NCBI RefSeq assembly: GCF_030272615.1
Contig: NC_081407.1
Location: forward strand, 141,054,897-141,118,896
From: Cryptomeria japonica
Taxonomy: Eukaryota; Streptophyta; Pinopsida; Cupressales; Cupressaceae
Direction: 5' to 3'
Length of the DNA stretch: 64,000 nt
In this document: in pieces, positions 1 to 11,411 of the stretch
How positions within the stretch are numbered: the first letter of the stretch is position 1
Layout: every line of letters begins with the position of its first letter
Notes under the pieces: generated by a model
What the model was told of the DNA's origin: nothing
Database searches by the model: none
What the model saw: the letters and a program-made list of their open reading frames with translations, nothing else
Position numbers and translations under genes: made by a program

Positions 1-1939
1 ATCCCCAAAATCTAGCCCCTAGATCTCATCCAAAAGAGCACTAAATGAATGAAATCCTTAGTTTTCACCAAGTCCAACTCAAAGAGTCACCGATTTCCCC
101 TTGAAAGGAACAACTTGGTCAAAACATGATCACTAGATTTTATCTAACCACAATGACTCACCCCTATATACTCTCCAAATGTCTGTGATAACTCTCAAAG
201 AGTCCTATAAGCAACAAGAAACTTGACAACTAATCCCCAAAGTTGACCAAGTCATACATATTGCATTAAATAAATAACAATATGAATTTATTTATAATAA
301 CACCTTAAATCCATTTGTTACACAATGATTATATATGCAACATTAAAAAAAATTCCCTAAAGGCATAGGGTCATGGCTTGCATTATCTTGAAGGTTCATT
401 TTAAAACAACCCCACCAAAAAAAAAAACCTATCACTGAGATGTAAGGTAAAAGAAAACCCTAAAAAGCTCAAAAGATGATCATTTTTACTTTAAGCTTCA
501 TGAAGCTTCTTGAGGAAACTTTGCCGCCAACTAAGAAACCCTAGCCACCATGGAGACTTCTAGGATTTGAGCTTTGTGCTTCTAAGCTGTTGTTTCTGAT
601 AACTTATGGAGATTTCACATGCAATTAACTAGTGAGTTCATCGTGCTGAAATTTTTTTTGGATTTTTTGGTACTTTGACCCCATTTTGTAGTGTCTTGGC
701 ACCCCAGGCCGTGGCTTCACCGTGATTTTCCATTATTCTGTTATGATAAATATTGTATTCAGATAGTCTTTCTCCATATTTGTTGTTATATTTCACTATC
801 TCATGGATTTGAAATATGATGCATGGACTGGAAATGATCTTGAATCTGCATTTTGCTCTTCTGTCATTTTGCCATGCTATTCTTTGTTTATCTATGAGTG
901 CTTTTAACAGTGCCCTCACTATCATTCATGCCTTAAATATCAAGTTTCCTTGATAGTGGAGATTATTGCCTATGCTAATTCTTTCTATGGTACCCTTCTT
1001 GTCTGTGAATACCATTTGTATGCATCTCCTTGTGGGTTTCTTGTGATTATTTCTTTTATTAAAATTAATTAATTAATAGCACCACGTGCTCCTCATATTC
1101 TACACAAAACTCGTAAGAGTTTCCCAGATGGCTACAGGTATCATTGTATTCTCTGGCATTTTTCCCTTTGCGACAGACCAATGAGGGATTTAACCATTTT
1201 AACCTATGGTTGATATACTTCAAACAACATAAATACTGTTAGGAAATTTCACCATTGGCAAGTAGTTTGGCATTGAAATTGACACCTGGAATATTGAAAA
1301 TTATTCTAATATAAGAACTCTCTCCACCTTGCTATCTTATTGAGTGCTTCATTATCTTGTCCAGAACAATCAAAAGACTATGACATCCATGTGATATTTA
1401 TGACTGATCACGACATTACTGAGACTATTTTGTCATAAAAACTTCAAAGCACCCCAGGGTCTTTCAAGGCACTCTCTTTTAATGTTTGTTTTGAAACCTA
1501 AGATGACTATGAAACCTTATTGTCATTATATATTTGACCCTTGAGTTTATAAGATATCTTTGTTGATGATGACCCTCTAAAATATAATAAAGTAACTATG
1601 CTTTTTATGGCAAGATGAAATCATGATCCTTAATGACTAGCCTTAATGTCTTTTTTGCACTATTATATTACTGTTCTGAGCTTTTGTATGCCAACATGTT
1701 GGGATCTACCCTTGTGGGAGCCACATTTTACCCCACATTCTTAAATGAACATAATTGCACCTTTACTGCAAATGGCACAAACATGTTAGAAAATAAATGC
1801 CTACTTGCATGATGATTCACATTACTTTGGTTTATGGATACTTAAAGTAGCCATTTGCATTTAATGCGCATAGGGACTAGCTTATGCATGTATGGGTAAA
1901 TGTTCTATTTAGTGTTTAACCTTTCATTACTTAGAACCT

Positions 1940-1944
1940 AGTTC
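1940..1944. repeat. Target-site duplication of copia A, left copy (AGTTC)
   Basis: AGTTC at 1940-1944 and 9248-9252 flanks the two outer LTR ends of element A. A 5-bp duplication is the expected footprint of copia integrase. Confidence 0.85.
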
Positions 1945-2790
1945 TAATGAATAATGATGAACAATAAATACCCAACAGATACTTAGAGGGGGGGGGGGAA
2001 TCAGTATGGACAAAAACTTCTTAAACAACTTAAACTGCAAAGATTGCACTAACTGGTAAACAATATCACCAATCTAAATCAAGGCACTACTGGTAAAACA
2101 TAGTAAGACTATGAAAGACATAAACCGGTAACACTTAGAACTTCTCAAAACCTAATATCTCATCTCAACTTCACCCATATGCTTAAGCAAGTAATACATT
2201 AGAAATACAACAACCATTCGATCAACTTGCATTACCGCTTAACAGAAAACACTAAAACATCACATGAAAAAGCATCACACATAACACACTAATTTTTCAC
2301 GTGGAAACCCAACTGGGGAAAACCACGGCGGGGATGAATACCCACAAGTTGTTCTTGAAGTCTTTTGAAGTCCGCTCTGTTAGGAGCCTAGTCCGATTAA
2401 AGACTTTACAACAGGTTCTGCTAGGAACCCATCTTGCTGGGGATCACCCAGTTAAGGGATGGCTAAATACCCGGTTAGAGGCTAAAACCTTGTTAAAGGT
2501 TACCTTGTAAGAGGATTTGAAGAACTCAATGACTTTGAGTCACCCTGTTAAAGGATTTACAAAAAGCCTGTTAAACTACCCGGTAAAGGGATTTTCCATA
2601 TGCTAAAATGGTTAGAAGTCAACAGGTAATACACTGATCTGATAACAACACTCAATGCCAAGGAAGATCCACTTCAATTCCTTTACATCTGCAATCACAC
2701 TCTGCAAATCTCTTCTTACTCCTTTGGTCTGGCAAGAATCAACTCACATACATTCATTTGCCAACAACTTCAAATAAAAATCATCATTGA

Positions 2791-2797
2791 CCTTATA
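2791..2797 (-). promoter_or_regulatory. TATA-like box in copia A 3' LTR
   Basis: TATAAGG on the minus strand, at the same relative place in the other LTR (8652-8658) and in both LTRs of element C (19131-19137, 32923-32929). Conservation in all four LTRs of two diverged elements supports a promoter role. Confidence 0.45.
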
Positions 2798-3229
2798 GAC
2801 AACAATTAGGTCGGTGGCCAAAACCTAAAACCCTAAGCATCTAGATTAACAATACAGTCGGTCCAATCCAGGCCGTTTAAACACATTACATAGGGTAAAA
2901 CAATCTTGAACAAATCTCAAGATGTTCTCCATCATCTGTTCTTCACCGCTTTTGGAAGTTGATAACCCATCACGCGCTCTCCACCGTTTACAAAGATTTT
3001 GCACATTACCGAGGTAGATAGAATCAATCTTCTTCATGCAAGATCCTCAAGGAGATCCTTCACGCGCACAAGGATGATGTGGTAACACGATCTAATCTTC
3101 ATTTCAATGCTAACTCATCACAGGATGTCGTCGGTCGAATCACACAGACTTGGAATGCATCAACCAGAAACCCTGAAGCTGAGACTACCAATTGGTAGTC
3201 ATATCAAATGAAACCCTGATACAAAATTT

Positions 3230-3346
3230 GCATATACCGGTTCACTTGCCAGTTTACTTACTTCAACATATCGGTTCACACTTCATCATACCAGTTCACT
3301 TGCTAGTTTGCTTACTTCAATATACCGGTTCATACTTCAACATATT
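3230..3346 (-). repeat. U3 direct repeats with ACCGGT core, 3' LTR of A
   Basis: Imperfect units of about 28-32 bp, each with ATACCGGTTCA or a one-base variant, occur about four times. The same cluster is at 9078-9190 in the other LTR. As they lie in the upstream part of U3 they may be enhancer repeats; the number is counted by eye. Confidence 0.55.
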
Positions 3347-3403
3347 GACATCAATCACAACATACAATCCCATCATGCCATCAAACTCTACAATATGCCA
3401 ACA

Positions 3404-3416
3404 ATCTCCCCCTTTG
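3404..3416 (-). other. Polypurine tract of copia A
   Basis: On the minus strand AAAGGGGGAGAT abuts the 3' LTR, the expected start of plus-strand DNA synthesis. A second purine run (CAAAGGGGGAGA) lies about 100 bp upstream on the element, near 3505-3518, so the tract is duplicated. Confidence 0.8.
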
Positions 3417-3651
3417 GCATTGATGGAAATACACAAGGATATCTCTACATCTTCTTCCATATATTATGTCTTCAATACTGCAGATATCTTCTCTGCTTCA
3501 CATCTTCTCCCCCTTTGACAACAATGGCAAAGTGGAGGTACAAACATCCATGATCTACTATGCTGCTCCCCTTGAGGAGTAGCATCCTTCAACACATCAA
3601 TCCTAAAAATATTTGACAATGCAATACCTGACTGATGTGGAGCACATACCT

Positions 3652-5136
3652 TTAGTTCACCTTTTGAAGGGGCAGCACCCCTAATTCACCTCTTAAATAG
3701 GTAAATGTAGCCTTCGGTAGAGGCTTGGTGAATATATCTGCTAATTGCTCTCTACTGAAAACATGTTCCAATACAACCTCTTTGTTATAAACTTTTTCCC
3801 TCAAGAAATGATACTTGAGCTCGAAGTGCTTGGTTCTAGCATGCAATACCGGATTCTTGGAAATATTAATTGCACTTGTGTTATCACAAAATATACTCAC
3901 CGGTTTAGATACAAGGACTTTGAAACCACTTAATACATGCTTCATCCAAATTTTCTGAGTACAGTTCATAAATGTTGCTATATATTCTGCTTCTGCTATA
4001 GACTGAGAGATACAACTCTGCTTCTTTCTCATCCATGAGACTAGTCTACCACCGAGAAAGAATGCACCATTGGTTGTGCTCTTCCGGTCGTCCATATTAC
4101 TAGCCCAATCGATTTCTGTAAATACTTTGAGATTGAAATCATTATTGTATGGATACCACAATCCATAATCTATAGTTCCCTTCAGATATCTAAGAATCCG
4201 CTTGACTACTACCAAGTGGGATTCTCTTGGACTTTTCTGGAAACGTGCAACAATGCCCATTGCATGTGCAATGTCCAGTCTGTTGTGTACTACATAGTAC
4301 AACTTACCAATCATTGATCGGTATTCCTTCTCATTCACCAACGCTGAGTCATGTTCTTTTGACAATTTACAACCGGTCATCATCGGTGTACCAACCAGTT
4401 TGTTGTCTTCCATGCCAAAGGTCTTCAACACCTCTTTGACATACTTGGACTGAGTGATAAAGATACCATCTTTAATTTGTTGAATCTGTAGTCCAATGAA
4501 GAACTTAATCTCTCTGATTAGTGACATCTTGAATTCCTTCTTCATTTCATCTACAAGCGCATGGCTCATCTTGTCATCTCCACCAAAAATTATGTCATCA
4601 ACAAATACTTCACAGATCAGAATCTGATCTCCTTCTGTCTTTAGATAGATATTGCTATCTTCACTTGTTCTTTCAAATCCAATCTTCACAAGATGAGAGT
4701 GTAAATGTTCATACCATGCTCTAGGTGCTTGCTTCAATCTATACAAGGCTTTATGTAGCCTACACACCATATCACTGTCTTCTGATAAGGAAAACCCATC
4801 TAGTTGCTCTATATACACTTCCTCTTCAAGTATTCCATTTAGGAATGCAGATTTCACATCCATCTGATTCACTTTGAATCCCTTGAAGGTTGCATATGCA
4901 AGTAGCATTTGAACTCCTTCCAATCTAGCTACTGGAGCAAAGGTTTCTCCATAGTCTTCTCCTTCTTCTTGAGCATATCCCTTACATACCAATCTTGCTT
5001 TGTTTCTTACCAATGTGCCATCTTCATTTAGCTTGTTTCTAAAAACCCATTTGGTGCCAATAACATTTTTGTGCTTAGGTCTGGGTACCAAAGACCATGC
5101 ACCATTCTTTTCTATCTGGTCAAGTTCCTCTTCCAT
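3652..5136 (-). CDS. Copia A reverse transcriptase-RNase H, open frame
   Basis: 494 open codons covering the whole RT and RNase H of a copia polyprotein. [12 protein letters not shown] near 26-35, catalytic D93 in [11 protein letters not shown], and FVDDI with D180 and D181. RNase H: a degenerate first acid in the FTEIDWAS block (339-346, usually a D-A-D-W-A pattern), E385 in AEAEYIA, D418 in FCDNTSA, and [13 protein letters not shown] near 435-447. It ends [10 protein letters not shown] with a stop close to the polypurine tract, the normal end of pol. The Met used is internal: in an intact element translation runs in from integrase, and here a 1-base loss about 45 bp upstream breaks that. 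It could still be read as an isolated protein, but no own promoter is visible. Confidence 0.9.
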   Translation of the reverse strand: MEEELDQIEKNGAWSLVPRPKHKNVIGTKWVFRNKLNEDGTLVRNKARLVCKGYAQEEGEDYGETFAPVARLEGVQMLLAYATFKGFKVNQMDVKSAFLNGILEEEVYIEQLDGFSLSEDSDMVCRLHKALYRLKQAPRAWYEHLHSHLVKIGFERTSEDSNIYLKTEGDQILICEVFVDDIIFGGDDKMSHALVDEMKKEFKMSLIREIKFFIGLQIQQIKDGIFITQSKYVKEVLKTFGMEDNKLVGTPMMTGCKLSKEHDSALVNEKEYRSMIGKLYYVVHNRLDIAHAMGIVARFQKSPRESHLVVVKRILRYLKGTIDYGLWYPYNNDFNLKVFTEIDWASNMDDRKSTTNGAFFLGGRLVSWMRKKQSCISQSIAEAEYIATFMNCTQKIWMKHVLSGFKVLVSKPVSIFCDNTSAINISKNPVLHARTKHFELKYHFLREKVYNKEVVLEHVFSREQLADIFTKPLPKATFTYLRGELGVLPLQKVN

Positions 5137-5405
5137 AGCCTTAATCCAGTCTTCATCTTTGTGTACCTCTTTAAATGTTTAGGCTCAAACCCAGAAATCA
5201 TGCAAGAATTCTCTCTGACCTTTCTTCTTGTAAGTATTCCTGCATCCTTATCCCCTATGATCTGCTTTGGATCATGATGCAGATTTACATACCTAGGAAT
5301 GATCTTAACTGATTCCTCTTGCTTTTCCTCTTCATCATCATCTTCATCAGCATCTACTGGTGTAGGAGCATTGTTACTTGTACTTGGTTGTTTTGCAACC
5401 GGTTC

Positions 5406-6077
5406 CTAGAAGGTTACATTCAGTTCATCTACCGCTCGCTCGCTATTGGTTCCCTCAGGTTTCTCAGAGGTTTCATCAACTCTAACATTGATACTTTCAA
5501 CAATTCTTTGAGTCCTATTGTTAAAACACTTGAGAGCTTTGCTCTTGGTGGAATACCCTAGGAATATTCCCTGATCACATTTTGCATCAAACTTGCTCTG
5601 GTATTCACTTCTCTTGATATAACACTTGCTACCAAACACTCTAAAGCAGCTTACTACTGGAGTCTTACCGGTCCAATACTTATAAGGAGTTTTATCCTTA
5701 CCTTTCTTGATGAGTACCCAGTTCATAGTGTAGACTGCAGTGCTCACTGCTTCTCTCCAAAAAGTGTGAGCAACCTTCCCTTGAATCAACTTCATTCTGG
5801 TTGCTTCAACTACAGTCCAGTTGTTCCTTTCTGCTAGGCCATTCCGCTATGGAATCTGGGGGGCAAACAGTTGCCTCTTGATGTCATTCTCTGTATAGTA
5901 CTTATTGAATTCACCAAAAGTGAATTCACCTCCTTGGTCGGTTCTAAGGCATTTAATCCTCTTATCGCTTTCCTTTTCAACTACTGCTCTGAAGGCTTTA
6001 AACTTTCCAAAAGCTTCAAACTTGTCTTTCAAGAATGTGAGCCACATCATTCTTGAGAAATCATTAGTAAGAATCAT
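5406..6077 (-). pseudogene. Copia A integrase core and C-terminal part
   Basis: Two open stretches, 5847-6077 and 5406-5795, separated by a nonsense codon (TAG where a Gln codon is expected before RNGLAERNN). The first has DFSRMMW and RTDQGGEF, the second catalytic Asp; the third acid lies in LAERNN just after the stop. The second stretch has the copia integrase C-terminal block FGSKCYIKR and GIFLGYSTKSKA. Integrase would insert the cDNA copy into the host chromosome. Between 5136 and 5405 lies the acidic linker to RT, with one base lost near 5180 (compare element C). Confidence 0.85.
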
Positions 6078-7387
6078 AAAGTACCATCTCTCTGAACACT
6101 CCTAGTTTTCATAGGACCACACAAATCAGTTTGCACAAGATCAATTAAATTATCTGTTGTGAAATATTTACCTTTGAAGGTTAAGGAAGACATTTTCCCT
6201 AGTTGGCATTCTCTGCACAAAGGATTCTCCGGTTTGTTCAGCACAGGCAATCCTCTAACTGCCTTGATCTTACTGGCCTTCACAATATTATCAAAATTTA
6301 CATGGCAGAGTCTCCTATGCCATATCCCACTGTCATCAAACTTAGCCATTAGACATTGACTGATATTTGTATTTAACTGAAATAAGTTACTTTTGGTCTG
6401 CATACCAGTGGCCATCAGTTCACCACACTTTCCTTTTATTTTGCACACTCCACCTTTGAATTCTAGAGTGAGTCCTTTATCATTTAGCCGGGAAACACTC
6501 AAAAGGTTATGCCTGAGACCTTCTACCCAATACACATTATCAACACTACTTTTTCCATTTAGAGAGATAGACCCTTTGCCTTTTACCATACATGGTGCAT
6601 CATTACCAAATTGGACTACACCTCCATCGTACTCTTCTAGTGATAGAAACTTTTTCCGGTCACCAGTCATGTGGCGAGAACATCCACTATCAATAATCCA
6701 CTCATTAGAATTATCAAAGCGGGAGACAAGAGCCTTCTTGTCTGACACATCTTCCTTAACGGCTACAAACACTATGTCTTCACTTTCGTCATCTTCTGAT
6801 TCATCATCAGTGACACCTTCATCGACTGCAACAAGACAGTTTCTCCTATTTCCTCCTTTGAACTTTTTAAACTTCTCCGGTTTGTCCTTATTATCACTAT
6901 TAGGACAGTTGACAGCAATGTGTCCTATCCTATTGCAAGAAAAACATTTCAAAGGGAGCTTACCTCTATATTTTCCAGTTCCCTTAGGAAGTCTCTTGGC
7001 AAGAAGAGCTTCAAACTCCATCAGGATCTCCTCATCATCCATATCCCTGCTTTGTCTGGGTTCACAGCTGGTACCAACCTCTTTTCCCTTTCTAGATAGT
7101 GCAGCAGATGCCCTAAAGGATGATTCAGTCTTCTGAACACTACCATCATAACTGTTTAGCTCATATGTGGTCAACTTAGCAATAATGGAGTCAAGGGATA
7201 CCTGTGTCTTGTCAATAGATCTCAACTCCTGAATAACGGTAACCCTTATTGCATAGACCGGTAACAAGGATCTCAAAACTTTGCTAACAATGGTGGGATC
7301 ATCCATTGTACCTCCTGCACTCTTGATGTCTCCTACAACAGTTTTAATTCTTATCCCATATTGTTGAATGGTCTCTCCTTCAACCAT
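6074..7387 (-). pseudogene. Copia A gag C-terminus, protease and integrase zinc domain
   Basis: 437 codons in the same frame as the preceding gag part. A zinc knuckle lies at residues 148-161 (CFSCNRIGHIAVNC, CX2CX4HX4C). The retropepsin active site is IIDSG at about 231-235. The GAG-pre-integrase zinc site uses H357, H362, C391 and C394. The first catalytic Asp of integrase is in VQTDLCGP (D421). The frame is lost at 6074 by a frameshift: the matching integrase sequence continues in another frame from 6077. All recognised catalytic residues up to that point are present. Confidence 0.88.
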
Positions 7388-7735
7388 TCACATGTCTTCA
7401 AATTTTCCTCTAAGGCTTTCTTCTTTAGCTTGCTTCACATGCTCATCACCACCATAGATAGTCTCCAGAGTATCCCATACATCTTTGGGATTGTCTTTGT
7501 CTTGAACATCTATAAACTCAATATCAGATAGACTGCTGATAAGAGCTTCCATGACTTGCCCATTCTCCTGAATTTCTCTTCTTTGATCATCAATGAGAGT
7601 ACCGGTAGGGACAACATAAGTATTCTTAACATAGTTCCAGTGTTGAGCACCCATGCTTTTAATGTAGATCTTCATTTTGTCCTTCCATATCTTAAAGTTA
7701 TCTTTGTTAAACTTAGGACCTTCCCTCTTCATCAT
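7388..7735 (-). pseudogene. Copia A gag, N-terminal part
   Basis: 115 codons starting MMKREGPKFN, the start of the copia gag capsid region (conserved F-N..N-[FY]-.-I-W-[KR]-D-[KR]-M-K near residues 9-22). In the living element, gag packages element RNA into cytoplasmic particles. The frame stops at 7388-7390 with TGA. The sister element C has TGG (Trp) at this place and the same frame continues immediately in A (7387 downward), so this is a single nonsense change. The ATG is at the same distance from the primer-binding site as in C, which supports the start. Confidence 0.85.
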
Positions 7736-7793
7736 TAGAATAGGATCTTTTCCTCAAGCGGTTAAGCTTATAACAGAGAGAACCTGGAGGACA

Positions 7794-7804
7794 CTCTGAT
7801 ACCA
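7794..7804 (-). other. Primer-binding site of copia A
   Basis: On the minus strand this reads TGGTATCAGAG, starting 2 bp beyond the 5' LTR. It is complementary to the 3' end of initiator methionine tRNA, the usual primer of plant copia elements. Confidence 0.85.
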
Positions 7805-7806
7805 AT

Positions 7807-9247
7807 TGATGAATAATGATGAACAGTAAATACCCAATAGATACTGAGAGGGGGGGTGAATCAGTATGGACAAAAACTTCGTAAACAACTTAAACTACAA
7901 AGACTACACTAACTGGTAAACAATATCACCAATCTAAATCAAGGCACTACCGGTAAAACACAGTAAGATTGTGAAAGACATAAATTGGTAACACTTAGAA
8001 CTTCTCAAAACCTAATATATCATCTCAACTTCACCCATATGCTTAAGCAAGTAATACATCAGAAATACAATGACCATTGGATCAGCTTGCATTACCACTT
8101 AATAGAAAACGCTAAAACATCACATGAAAAAGCATCACACATAACACACTGATTTTTCACATGGAAACCCAACTGGGAAAAACCACGGTGGGGATGAATA
8201 CCCACAATTTTTTCTTGAACTCTTCTGAAGTCCGCTCTGTTAGGAGCCTAGTCCAGTTAAAGACTTTGTAATAGGTTCTACTAGGAACCGATCCTGCTAG
8301 GGATCACCCGGTTAAGGGATGGCTAAATACCCAGTTAGAGGTTAAAACCCTGTTAAAGGTTACCTTGTAAGAGGATTTGAAGAACTCAATGATTTTGAGT
8401 CACCCTGTTAAAGGATTTACAAAAAGCCTATTAACGCTACTCGGTAAAGGGATTTTCCATCTGCTGAAATGGTTAGAAGTCAACAGGTAATACATTGATC
8501 TGATAACATCACTCAATGCCAAGGCAGATCCACTTCAGTTCCTTTACATATGCAATCACACTCTGCAAATCTCTGCTTACTCCTTTGGTCTGGCAAGAAT
8601 CACCTCACATACATTCATTTGCCAACAACTTCAAATAAAAATCATCATCGACCTTATAGACAACAATTAGGTTGGTGGCCAAAACCTAAAACCCTAAGCA
8701 TCTAGATTAACAATACAGTCGGTCCAATCCTGGCCATTTAAAAACAATCTTGAACAAATCTCAAGATGTTCTCCGTCGTTCATTCTTCACCGCTTCTGGA
8801 AGTTGATAACCCATCACGCGCTCTCCACCGTTTACAAAGATTTTGCACATTCCCGAGGTAGATAGAATCAATCTTCTTCATGCAATATCCTCAAGGAGAT
8901 CCTTCACGTGCACAAGGCTGACGTGGTAACGCGATCTAATCTTCATTTCAATGCTAACTCATCACAGGATGTCGTCGGTCGAATCACATAGGCTTGAAAT
9001 GCATCAACCGGAAACCCTGAAGCTAAGACTACCAACCGGTAGTCATATCAAATGAAACCCTGATACAAACTTTGCATATACCGGTTCACTGCCTCTTTAC
9101 TTACTTCAACATACCGGTTCACACTTCATCATACCGGTTCACTTTCCAGTTTGCTTACTTCAATATACCGGTTCATACTTCAGCATATTGACATCAACGA
9201 CAACATACAATCCCATCATGCCATCAAACTCTACACATATGCCAACA
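7807..9247 (-). repeat. Copia A 5' LTR
   Basis: Direct repeat of 1945-3403, 1441 bp, with canonical TG...CA ends (plus strand TGATGAATAATG to TGCCAACA). As 5' LTR it should hold the element promoter: a TATAAGG box lies on the minus strand at about 8652-8658. The two LTRs differ at many single positions and small indels by eye, so the insertion is not recent. Confidence 0.9.
9078..9190 (-). repeat. U3 direct repeats with ACCGGT core, 5' LTR of A
   Basis: Four ATACCGGTTCA words spaced by about 25-40 bp, better preserved than in the other LTR. ACCGGT is itself a palindrome. Element C has CCGGTA/ACCGGT-like words in its U3 but no such regular cluster. Confidence 0.55.
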
Positions 9248-9252
9248 AGTTC
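9248..9252. repeat. Target-site duplication of copia A, right copy (AGTTC)
   Basis: Pairs with 1940-1944. Between them lies the complete 7303-bp element A, so this is a simple insertion into LTR F1. Confidence 0.85.
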
Positions 9253-9713
9253 CAACACATTATTTTAACTCCATGCAGGAAACAAGAACCCTAAGGACCA
9301 AAGGAAACTAGGAGAAATGAGGCAACACCATTAGGAGCAGATCAGACCAATAGTACCAGTCATTCAAAGAATGACTAGTTACCCCCTTTACATGTCCTTC
9401 TTTCAATGTTTACTCATTCATGTATAAATGATCTTTATATGTATTAAATGAGCAAAGTCAGTCTCATGGCTTATTGTATGAGACATGTATTCTATCACTT
9501 TCAATAAAGATTACATTTCTTTAGAAAAACTTATTCAATCTTTCTATGCTTCATACATTTATATAAATGTAATGATTTTATTCTACAATCTTTTAAAGTT
9601 ATTTCATTTGTGTACTTGGATGCAACATATATAAGTTATGTAAAATGTACCATTTTCTGTTTGAAATTCAGTGGCTCTACCTAATTGAGCTCGTAGGTGA
9701 AAATCTGGTAACA

Positions 9714-9735
9714 TTTTTGGTGATTTTTGTTGGAT
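9714..9735 (+). other. Degenerate primer-binding site after LTR F1
   Basis: The bases TTTTTGGTGATTTTTGTTGG directly follow the LTR end. They match the TTTTTGGCGACTCTGCTGGG type of site found after LTRs of Tat/Ogre-type Ty3 elements if several C-to-T changes are allowed. The match and the decay are seen; the tRNA identity (Arg type) is from family knowledge and not tested here. Confidence 0.45.
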
Positions 9736-10279
9736 GTTTGCTTGCTAAAAATCAAAACCAATAGCCTAGAGATGTCTATTGGGTACAGAGTCACTTAGCA
9801 AATATGACTAAACACAATTTAGTGTAGAAAATAACCCTTGCTGGTTTATTTAAGTACATGTTTATAATTTGTGATAGTGAAGTATGAGACTTCACTATCA
9901 TGGGTTGTAGATATGCACTTGATAGGCTAATGAGAGTTATCTCCTATACTGGTTTGACTCAAAACAACTTCTTGCATGGACTGTTATCATTCTTTCCTAA
10001 TTCATTGAGTATGTCGAATGTATGATTTGTGTCAATAAAACACAAATTTTACTGTCATACACTGTATATGTGCACTTAATCAATTAGGAAGGGCAACAAC
10101 AATAAAACTTAACAAACCTTTGCAACTCCAACTTAGAGACTTATTGAAAACAAGAAACACTACCACCTAAACTACTCTTTGTGCTGAAACAACACTTAGG
10201 GAAATGCAAAAAACTTCTAGACTATATTGCAACAACACTTATTGAAAGCATAAAACCTAACCTAGCATGTAAAAAGGTA
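9736..10279. other. Unassigned stretch between LTR F1 and element G
   Basis: About 540 bp, AT-rich, with stops in all frames. It should be the start of the internal region of the F1 element and/or the 3' untranslated end of element G. I find no polypurine tract, repeat or second LTR that settles the junction. Confidence 0.4.
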
Positions 10280-11411
10280 GATAATATCTCAAAACATCAT
10301 TTGAGGTGAATCCCATTAACATAGATTGGTAGAACTTCTCCATCCATTGTTGAGAGTTGGAATGGATTGTGCTCCTTGCATTCAGTGATTACAAAAGGAC
10401 CATTCCAGAAATTATCAAAGTTTGTATGTTTCCCTGGCCTACTTTTCAACTCATCCCATTTGAGCACAACATCACCTTCCCTAAAAACTCATGGCGTATC
10501 TCTCTTGTCAAAAACCCTCTTGGTCTAAAGTTTATGACATTCAATTGATTTCATTGCTTTGCCTCTCAGCTCCTCAAGCTCCATGAGTTGAGCATATCGG
10601 ATTGCCATCAGATCTTCTTCTTCAAACATCTCCAATTGATGAACAATATCAAGGGATGGAAGCTCTACAGATAAAGGAATTCTTGCCTCTTTACCATAAA
10701 CGAGTGTATATGGAGAATTCCCAATTGATATTTTAGGAGTTATTCTATCTACCCACAAAGCAGATGTCAACTTGGTGTGCCAAGTTCTTTGATTATCCTC
10801 CATATTTCTCTTTATAATCCTAATAAGGTTCTTGTTTGTGCTCTCATCCAAACAATTACCTTGTGGGTAATAATTTGAAGAGGTATTCAGGTGAATTCCA
10901 TTTCTTACAGCCCAATCAGTCACTCTCAATCCAACAAAGTCACTCTCAATCCAACAAATGCCAAGACATTATTTGAGATGATTGATTCGGGTACTCCAAC
11001 CTTGGTTACTATATCTTCATAAAAATTTAGAACAGAAGACTCATTAGCTTCTTTCAAGGCCACCACTTTGGTCCATCTTGTAAAGTAATCAGTTGCTGCA
11101 AGTATCCACATGTGTTTAGCACTTGATGGTGGATTTATTGGTCCAATAAAATCAATGCCCCATCTCATGAATGTCTGCTCAACTTGAATATGTTGCAAAG
11201 GTGTAGCTGGCAGCTTCTCTTTTCCAGCAAAGAGAGCACAGTTTACACACTTCCTTGCCCATGAATGGGCATCCTTAAACAAGCTTGGCCAATAGGAGCT
11301 AGCCCTCATGATCTTCCAAGTTGTTGTCCTTGGAGCAAAATGACCCCCTAAAGTTCTATCATGGAACTCATGAAGTACCTTCTCTGTTTGATCTGAATCT
11401 ATGCACCTCAA
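10280..11411 (-). pseudogene. Element G integrase
   Basis: Two overlapping open stretches (10926-11411 and 10525-10929) plus a decayed C-terminus to about 10280. The zinc domain is complete: H and H in FHDRTLGGHF, then CVNC. The core starts WGIDFIGP (first Asp present) and TDYFTRW. The second Asp block reads IISNNV where SDNG is usual, so that Asp has become Asn. The Glu block (ESTNKNL) is kept. The C-terminus ends near a VNGIHLK-like motif, recognisable through one stop and small changes. With the second acid lost the enzyme would be inactive. Confidence 0.8.

Larger units (their letters stand above)
1945..3403 (-). repeat. Copia A 3' LTR
   Basis: Direct repeat of 7807-9247. On the plus strand it begins TAATGAATAATG (the expected TG has become TA) and ends TGCCAACA. 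It contains a run of about 12 G at 1987-1998 and, on the minus strand, a TATAAGG box (2791-2797). It also has several copies of an ACCGGT-containing U3 motif and an array of YTAACARGG-like words. Confidence 0.9.
1945..9247 (-). mobile_element. Ty1/copia LTR retrotransposon A
   Basis: Complete minus-strand element of 7303 bp: 5' LTR 7807-9247, primer-binding site 7794-7804, gag-protease-integrase-RT-RNase H in copia order, polypurine tract about 3404-3416, and 3' LTR 1945-3403. It is the same lineage as element C (same PBS, domain order and tail motifs), though the two differ strongly in the U3 part of the LTR. The coding region carries at least two nonsense changes and two frameshifts, so it is not autonomous, but RT-RNase H is still open. 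Confidence 0.92.
1..9713 (+). mobile_element. Long Ty3-type LTR F1, interrupted by copia element A
   Basis: About 2.4 kb of non-coding sequence (1-1944 and 9253-9713) reads as one LTR once element A is removed. Support: the stretch from about 1690 onward, including the AATAAA near 9503 and the CTCTACCTAATTGAGCTC motif near 9675, has a diverged reverse-complement relative at 14027-14720 (copy F2). The end GGTAACA at 9713 is followed directly by a primer-binding-like sequence. The left end is probably just outside the window, because the first bases resemble sequence some tens of bases inside F2. No coding sequence is visible in 1-1944; the short open frame at 638-925 has no recognisable domain. 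LTR status is inferred from copy comparison. Confidence 0.6.

Noticed and set aside
1987-1998. G-run as a possible quadruplex element
   Set aside because: A single homopolymer run of variable length in the LTRs (C-run in C); its length varies between copies as expected for slippage or sequencing error.
6393-7136. 247-codon open frame on the plus strand
   Set aside because: It is the antisense of gag and protease of copia A, Ser/Leu-rich, with no domain; a shadow of the real frame.
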